Origin: Anas platyrhynchos
Taxonomy: Eukaryota > Chordata > Aves > Anseriformes > Anatidae
Direction of reading: 5' to 3'
NCBI RefSeq assembly: GCF_047663525.1
Contig: NC_092600.1
Span: 4,336,001 to 4,400,000, forward strand
DNA length: 64,000 bases
This document shows positions 51,501 to 60,500 of this stretch, piece by piece (within the stretch, counting starts at the first letter, position 1; every line of letters starts with the position of its first letter). The translations under genes were made by a program, and so were the position numbers. Under the pieces are notes generated by a model, which made no database searches, was not told the origin of the DNA, and saw only the letters and a list, made by a program, of their open reading frames with translations.

Positions 51501-54500
51501 TTGGGGGAGTAAAACTATTTACCTTTTAATACAAACTAAGTGTGGCAGCCCCCATTAACCCTTCCTCACCATTTCCAAAGTGGGCAACCTGCCCTATTTC
51601 CCCCCAAAACACAGAATTGCTTTGTACCACGGTGCGTGCACGACTCACTGCAGAAATACTTTTAAGTGAAGAAGATTCCAGCGTAATTTCCACAGCCAGC
51701 CCACTCTTTAGTCATTATCTCCATGGTGGTGCTAAAAATAATCGATGCCACTTAGCAAATAAAACCTGACAGCTGTATTGCCACCTGCAGGGAAGATGAC
51801 ACTTGGGGAAATCAGGACTATTAAGACCCAGGGATGCTGGACTGCTGAAGGAAGTGATTTGTCAGCTTCATTAGGGCCTCTGGCTGCGACGTGTGTTGAT
51901 GCAAATCTAGTAATTAAGCCTTAAATTCCTCACGTTAGGGAAAAGAAAAATCTACATGAAGGTAATCAACAGCAAATCTCAGGGGCATAAGAAATCCTCT
52001 GCCAGGTCAGTCTAAGAGTCCACCTAGACCCAGCTCCCATTTCTAGCAACAGTGAGCAGAGGACACTGGGGGAAAACAAGAAGACATGGACCATGTGCAG
52101 TGTGATCCTTCCCAGATCTGTCCTGCCTGCTACCAGCAGCTCTCAGCTCGAGGACACCCCACTGACACATGCACAGGCAGTGTCCAAACCTCCAGCATTC
52201 ACAAATGTCACTACCTGTACTTTGTTCTGAACACGTTTCCTTCTGCCCCTTCACAGCTATGGAAAAGGAGGATTCGTTCCCTTATCACAGGGAACAGCAG
52301 GAGCAAACACTGCCCAAGACAGTGTGATTTTTACAAGGCCAAGGAGCTGGAAGCGAGATAAGTGGGCTTCAAACATAGTCAAAGAGCGGACGGTACTGGC
52401 TTTAGCCTCTGCAAGGCGGCTGCGGGTAGCTGAGGGGATAAGATCAACACTTGAGGTCACTCAGGTGTGGAGCTCAACCCCCACCGCGGCTGCCTTAAAA
52501 GTACAGGGCCAGACAAGCATCTGAAGTATTGCACGAGTATGAAAACAGTGAACTGCTTGATCTAGGAAGATGGAAACACGACCTTAGAAAGCAAATTCAG
52601 TCCAAGTTAGCAGTCTAACTGCTAATTGTGTAACAGTTTCCCATGGAAAGCTACAGAGGTTCCAACAATTACAGACCTGAGGGGTTTCACAGCAGGAATG
52701 AGCTCAGAGTCTCTCAGTAACTGGACTGCTGGAAGATCAGCACCTTCCCCCATTTAACTCTTTACAGTTAAAAAGAAGGGAGAACAGACCCTCAGAAAAT
52801 TTGGGTTTGTACTCGTAGGTCATGCTAAAGAACACATTGAGAACCTCTGAAGTCACTGGATCACCGTTCATTTTTCATCCTTAACTTCTTTAGTCCTTGA
52901 CGAAGGGTTATGTGGCCCTTCATGATGCCCCCAAAGCTATCTTCTACCAACTCCACCTCAGTGCCAGCAGGTAGAACAGACAAACACACTGACGTGCTCT
53001 ACAGAACTGCAATTTCTTGACGAACCTTTCAGTAACTGAACATCTGAACACTCCCTCATAGCACAGATCACATATGCCATGCCACAGAACAGGCTCCCTA
53101 TTATTTGTCCTTAGAAAAATAACACAGTGTGGTTTTGACATCTTACAATCTCTGAAAAGCTTGTTAATAACTTCAGTGACAGTCTGGTGAGAGACATTAC
53201 GATGAACTGCATTTATCTCCAGGGCACGGGTTAAACAGTTTCTGTTGTCATTTTCTCCTCACTAACAAAGCAGAGGCCAGAGCATCACATGCCTCCGGGA
53301 CAAACGCAGGGAGTAACAAGGATTATTTATTCAGTAGCTGCTTTCAGTCTATTGAAATTTGCTTCAGACTTCCTGCTCACATGTCTGGTTGCCGTTGTTT
53401 CCTGCTTTCCTGCCTTCTGAGTAAGGAGACAGAAAAATGACAGGCACCGATGGTGATCCTCCCCAGCAGGGCTCCACCACAGCACCAGGAACCCGCAGAA
53501 ACCTCAGCAGCTCTCCAGGCAGCTGCCTGCAGCCGCTGTCACTGCGGGTCACTGATCCTCAGGCCATAGCTCCAGGAGCAACAGTCGCTCCCCAAACCAC
53601 TTGTGGCTGACAAAATGTTTTGAGAGCAGAGCCCTGTCCTTAGGAGCAGAGATATTGCTTCCTCTGTGGGTTTCGCATTTATCAAACTTAATTATACACC
53701 CTCAGTGGGTATAGGCAGTACCAGAAGAGGGAGTAAAGCGATTCAAAGAATTACGAGTAGCATTATTCAACCAAGATCCGTTTTTCCAGCTGATTTCCCC
53801 AGCAGGTGATGGCACGCTCCCCTTCCACATCAATGACTTTTGCTCTTTAACAAAACTGATGTAAACTCCCGTTATCTTCACTGACGATATTAAGATCTGA
53901 CCTCAGCTGATTTTTGCTTGTGTCTTCAGCCCTGCTCAGCCTCAGCAGATGATAGCTGCACATGCATTAACCCCTAGCATCCAAGCAGCACCAATTATAA
54001 AATGACAGGGCCTATTCTCCGAGCAGTTCCCTCCCCGTGCCGCTCACCCAACAAAAGGATTGAGGACTGGCCATAATATATAGGAAATACAACACACATC
54101 CTGCTCTCAGACTTTCCTCTAATGGGCTCAGAGCAATTGAAAAGAAAACAATTAGGAGTTAGTAAAAGTACTGTGGTAAGCACATAAGCTCCTTTCAAAG
54201 ACAGAAAACGCCACCAGTTATACTGTGAGAGGTGTCACGAAGTGACATTTTCCCTCCTGTTTTTGGACGAGAACTCAGCTTACCTTTGGCAGGCTAACGG
54301 GAGTCCTCGGCTTTGTTCTGGGATTCTTGATCAATTGCCTTTGATCCAGAGGAAGCAAATGATACTTCATGGCCTCGATAAGGAAATCTTTACATGTGTT
54401 GTTATTTTTGATTAAAGCTTCTTCTTCAACTGTCTGAGAACATGCACACACATGAAAGATCATTTAAAGTTAAGGACTCGGTATCTCAGGTCAAAAGAGA

Positions 54501-57500
54501 GCTCTGCATTGAAACTGGAGCTTCTTTTCTGAAGTACCAAGACAGAAAATGCACAAGACAGAATGCCAGTTCTTTCCCAAGAAACAAATGCATTAACATC
54601 TAGGCTCCCCTTCTTCCAGTATCACTAAACAGCACCAGTTCTCCCTCTATTTTATCACCCCCTGTCAAGCACCAAGTAACTCAACACAGGAGAATTTACC
54701 AGGAGTTTGGGTGCAAAATAATTTGAGTCAGAACTTTAAAGGTGAGGCAATATCTGTTACTGGATAAGACGATACAGTTGAGACAGACATGGGTGCATCT
54801 CATGTGTATCCATTTTATTTCAATTGTATTGCTTTTTTTTCAGACATATGTTGAAAGCTTAGCAGTCAGAGAGCCCATCAGCCTCTTCTTTGTGGATTCT
54901 TGGCTCATTATTGAGGCCCAGATCCCAGGAATTAACTTGTCAAGAGCAATCTCTAAATCAGACTCTGACTGACAACATCTCACCTGCCAGTCACACAGAC
55001 CTATCTCCATAGATCCTGCTCCTGCACAGAACACTTCTTAAGCCAAAACTATCACACATGCACTAGGGAAAAAAACTGTACAGCCCTGTAAGAGCATGAC
55101 CTGAATATTTTCTGGGTGAAAAATCCTGAGATATTTACTTTTAAATGCTTCCACCAAGACTGGCAGGAGCTTAGCTCTCGGCACTGCCAGGCAGAGCACA
55201 GGTCACATTTTGTAAGAAGGTTTCTGTGTGCGTGCATGTGTGCACACACAGATTTCAGATTCCACCCAATTTTTCCATTTTATTCCTGTGTACAGACTCA
55301 GCTACATAAAAATAACCATCTCAGAAGCAAACAGCCAAGACACTGATTAAGGAGCTTCCATCAGCTTTAGTGCAATATTAATTACTTATTTGCAGACTAA
55401 CCTGTACAAGATAATCTCTGGGCAAAAGGGGCAGGCGAACGTGCTCCATCAGCTTAGCCATGTGCTCTAAGCGAGACTCCTTCTCATAATTTATCCAAGA
55501 AATAACCGCTTCAAAGACCTGCACAGATAAAAATACAATTAATGTACAAAAGAGAACAGGCTTGCAGTCACCTGCCCAAAATCAGGAGCATTGTGATTTC
55601 GCAATGTCAAAGGAAGGAGATGCGAGATCCCTATCAAACAAACAGATGAAAAAGTCAGGACAGTATGCAAAGAGCTCAGGCACCACAGTAGCCGAGAGGC
55701 GAGCTGACTGTGCATGTTAATAAGCAACTCCATATCTCGATGTGCTGTATCGCTCTCAGAGCTGAGCGTGTGTCCAGGACAATCATGCACCTCTTGTACA
55801 GTAAGGAGTACTGGAAGGCGGCCAGGAAACTTAATTAGCCTTTTGACATTTGCAGTGGACATTATTCATGAAATCAGCCACAACGATTACTACTGATAAC
55901 AAAGATCGCCCCTCCTGGAGCCTGTTCTCATGGCAAGTCGCTGCCTCACTGTATTTAATCCATGCACCAGTGCTCCCCAACCCAGGAAACCCACAGGACA
56001 GATTCACCCCACTCAGCACTGCATTTATTTCACTGCTCAAAATGCCCAGATACTACAGGCAGGGCTGCACTTCCCACAGGAAAACAAGGGCACGATGGAC
56101 TTCTGGTCTGAGCCCAAACGTAGTTTTATTTCTGGATGCAGCCCGTGCAGATGAGGACCCAAACTTTGGCTCCGTGACACGCTGCGCACAAACAGCCCCG
56201 TGCAGCAGAGCGCCCTGTGCGATGGACAAACGTGTACTGAAGTGTCCTACATGATCCGTGCATGAATATGCATGTACTTACATAACTGTCAGCCACACTC
56301 CTCCCCAAAGAAAGGCCTAAAAACGTCACTGGGAGTGTAAAATGCTTCCTGAAAAAAGGCACAAAGGCAAGGCAAGGGGCTGGTGCTGTCTCAGATACTG
56401 CACAGCAGGATATTGATCCTCACAGTGGAGTTTCCCCACAGAGTCAGAATTAAATTCTGACACTTAACTCGCACCTACGGGCAAAATTATGCCACTGATC
56501 CTGCTCTCCAGTTACTGGGGAGGACCTGGACGCATCCCTCATGCACACAGCCCGTGGTGCTGCAACCCCCTCACCCCAGCACACCAAGCCCATGCCCGTG
56601 GCTTCAACTTCCCTCCAGGGTCACCACCTGGTCAGGCCAATTTGCAAAGCTATTTTTTCTTTCTTTCCAGTCCCCCCAGCAAACCATTTCTTTGGTCCAA
56701 GGTCAGTAATTTGACAGCATTAACTTGAACCGAGGGCACTGCCTCTCGGTCCCCAGTTGTTGCCAAGAAATGTATTTGCGGGAGGCACCGCCGGTCGCTT
56801 CCTCGCACAAAGGAGAGGCAGAGTGCAAAGGGGTTTCCTCCTCTTTGCTGAACTATACACTTAAAAAAACAAGTGAGCAGTAAAGCAGGAGCCTCATTTC
56901 CTATGCCAACAACCGCTCTTGCTGAACTGCTTGGAATTCAGGAAGCTGCAGCAAGGATTTCAGCAACGCAACGGGGAGCCCTGTAATCAAACCCCAGCAA
57001 GCGCAGAGGCAAATAACTACTCCAGAACCTTGAAGTATTTTTAAGCACAAATAAATAAACAAACAAACTATTTCACTTCAGCTACAAGGCATTTAAAATG
57101 GAAAGTAGGTTGTTAAGAGATTTTTAATTGCAAATGAGCATGGTAGGAGCATAAAGCGATGTTTAGCCCACAAACATGCTTTTCATTAACCTCTTCCGCA
57201 CCAGCAGAACAGGTCACTGGACTGGAAGATATCCAGCTGCAGATCAAGATGACAGTGAAAAATTGTTAAAGGGAGGTAAAGCAGCAAGTGTGTATGAGGA
57301 ATTAACCCTCCTTGATGCTGGAGACTATTCCAGAGGTAGGCACACGCTGACTACCCCGCTGCTCCTACTCCAAAAATAACAGAAATTTTTCAAGTCACCC
57401 ACTGGCATCTCCCATTGGCTCTAATTTTAAGAAATGCGGTAAAAAAAATCTTAATCTGAGACACCGATCTCTCAATTTAAAGGCTGTCAGTCGCCACATC

Positions 57501-60500
57501 TGTTTCCAGTGCCCTGCAGAACTGGGATCCCTGCCCTGTCCCTGGCTCAAGTCGCATTTGATCAGAGCAGAGGCATGGGCTGGGTTCATGGCCAGCACCT
57601 GTAGGGGCAGCCCCAGAGCTGGGGAGCAGCAGATTTCCCACTCCATGGAGCAGGCAGGTAAAGCCTGGACAGGTAGACAGGTAAACCCTTCACACCACCT
57701 GAGCACACACAGACATTTTCACAGCCTCTGCAGGGAAAAATCCAGTTGTGAGATGCTCCCAGCACTGAGGACCAAACTCTGCATCAACTCCTGTTGCATA
57801 CTAGGAGTGGTCAATTAATGGGCTCTGTGTACGGTCCCCAAAATAAAAAATCCCAACCCTCCCAGAAGTTTTTCGTCACTATTCAGAGGTGGGAGAAGCC
57901 GTTTGTTGAGGGCTGGAAGCCCCTCCATTTTACTCATAGTTAGTAAATACAAGCAAACATGATTTTTTAACAGTTTTTCCTTGCTTGCACACACCGTTAT
58001 AATTACAGAGTAAATTAGGTCAGGTGCAGAAAGCACCAATAAAACTGTCTTTAGGGTACTTAACTATAGCAAAAGGAGCAGCCATGGACCAAACCCAACT
58101 TCTGTCCTAGGCCAGCAGGACCCGTGCAACTGCAGAGGCTGGCAACAGCAAGGGGGGAAGGACAGAAGGGATGATAATCTCTGATTAAAGGGGAAAATTC
58201 CTTGGAGTAGTCGTCTTACAACTAAATCATTTCTGTGGCAGCAAACAATTTTTGTAGTCACGATAGCCTAGGGACATTGTTATGCCAAAATCTGCAGAGA
58301 TAAAGAACACATTTTATTAGGCCAATCAGTGTTAGTCTGGGGGATGGCAGAGGAAGGGGAGAACATGCAAGCTTTTGGGCACACGCCTGGTCTGGAAGCA
58401 TATTAGGGGCAACTCTCCCCTCCGGGGCTCGCTGCCTTCTGGCCCTGCTGGGACTCAGCTGTAACTCCTCCACCTCCCAAGAGATGGGAATGCTCTGGCT
58501 CATGGGCTGCAGCACGGGACACAGCAAGAACAGGAGCACGAAAGCTTCTCACGAAGTGTTTGGGACAATTTAACCCTCAGACATCTGTAGCATGTGCTTG
58601 CTTACATCTTACTGCTAAAAAATAGTTATCCTCCGTCATGCACACACACATATAAATGTGTGTGGAAATGCACTCATAGATATTTAGACCAAACACATTA
58701 GCAGATAGGAAGAATAAAGGTCAGGAAAACTGCTCGTCTGTCACACTGAAGCTAATACAAAGCAGCAGCCTACCACTCTGCCCTCAGTTTTCAGCAGGTC
58801 TTTGGACTCCAGCACATATTTCACATTTATACTCAAATCCCATTCTCTGCCTCTCTCCTGTTACTGGTAGCTGTTGCTTTGAATGTACAGCTAATGCTTC
58901 CATTTCCCTGCACTGACTTGCATATTCAACTTTTAGAACCATCTACAGAAATACTGCTTTGATTGTGTAAAGCTGAGAAGAGGGAGCAAACACTTTGATT
59001 TCTCTGGGCTCATGGCCAATAAAAGCTTTTTAACAATGCTGCACAGGACTGGAAAAATTGGTTACTAAACTTGCACTTCCCTTTGCAGACGGCTTGGTTC
59101 ACGCAAAGCAATTCTGCCGTGAGTTCACACTATTTGTTTTTTCCCTTTTGGCCCTGCCTGTGTGGCACAGATCAGCACCCCACCGAGACGCCCACACTGG
59201 CCCAAGCCCTACGGAAACGCACTCCCAGAGCCTCCCAGTTTGCTGGCTGTGGATCTGAACAAAGTGTGTCTCCATCCACACCTCGCGTGCTGCAGGTTTT
59301 CTGGCAAGCTTCGCGGCCTGTATGGGCCCAAGCACATGCACATCTGCAGCACAGATGGACTGGGCAGGACGGGTGCACACACCTAGGCCAGCTGAGGACA
59401 CCACAGCAGCACTTAACACACCGGGGTCCAGCCCCACCCCATCAAAACTGGGGGCCTGAAGTTACAAGCCAGGTGACCCTCAAGCTCTGTTGTAGCCTCT
59501 ACAGGTGTCCACCTCCCTGTAGTGATGATTCAGAGGGAAAGACTTGAAGCACACAGCCCAGAAGCCTGCTGCAGGTCATGACAAAGAGGACCTGGAGTTC
59601 CCTGAGTGCCACAACCACTGCTTGTGCTCCTTCCTGGGACTACAGACAACATGAGATGGTTCAACATTTCAGCCTCAAAAAAACAAAACAGTGCCTTATT
59701 TCCCTCTTCCATTAAAAAAAAAATATTCATGATAGAAAAATAGTTCTTTCCTTCTCTGTTGTGGGCCTTCTTTACTTGTTCTGTCCAAGGTGCAACAGAA
59801 GGCAGTACTCCTCCCTGGTGCAGTGCAATTCACCTACTTTTGAGGTTTTACAACAGGTAATACAAGCTTTACATCAACAACAGATGGGAGATTCCTAGTT
59901 GGAATTCAGTTCTGTCCCCCAGGGCTTTTGGAAGAGACACAGACCTGAGAATCATTACTTCCTATAAAGAACAACCAATTGAAGGTCATTTTCATGCGTT
60001 TTAAGGAATTGCGCTATTTTAAATTCTCCTTTCGTGAGCTCTGTTAGAAAATGGCCCCTAAAGAGCATAACACGAGAACAGTTTCCAATGTAATATCTAG
60101 AAACATTCAGCATTCTTAAATTCACTGTTGCTATATGATTTACTGTACCTTTTCTTCAGAGGAGACTGTGAGCTTGTCACTTGATATTAAACTGCAAACC
60201 TGGTCCAGACTAAGGCTAAGAAATTCTTCTCCTAGCATCACCTCTGGAAAGTGCTGCTCTGTTCAACAAATGAAAAAGGGGAACACAAAATTATAATGAA
60301 ATCCATTCTTTAAGTCAATGGAAGGGCTTCAGCATTCAGAGAACTGCTATCGTTACAGCTCTGGGCAACCAAGACAAACACCACACTGCAACCGAATGGC
60401 CGAACAAAAAGAAAATAGTCTCAGAGGAGGCTAAGAAATGAGATGTTATTTGAAGTAACACAAGCTCCACGAGACTCTTTTGTAAACGGCAATAAAACAT

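Noticed and set aside
56727..56750. ACCGAGGGCACTGCC...CTCGGT as a counterpart of the microRNA miR-874, which lies in a KLHL3 intron in mammals
   Set aside because: The words overlap only loosely with miR-874, the stem is about 6 bp, and no 70-nt hairpin precursor is visible.
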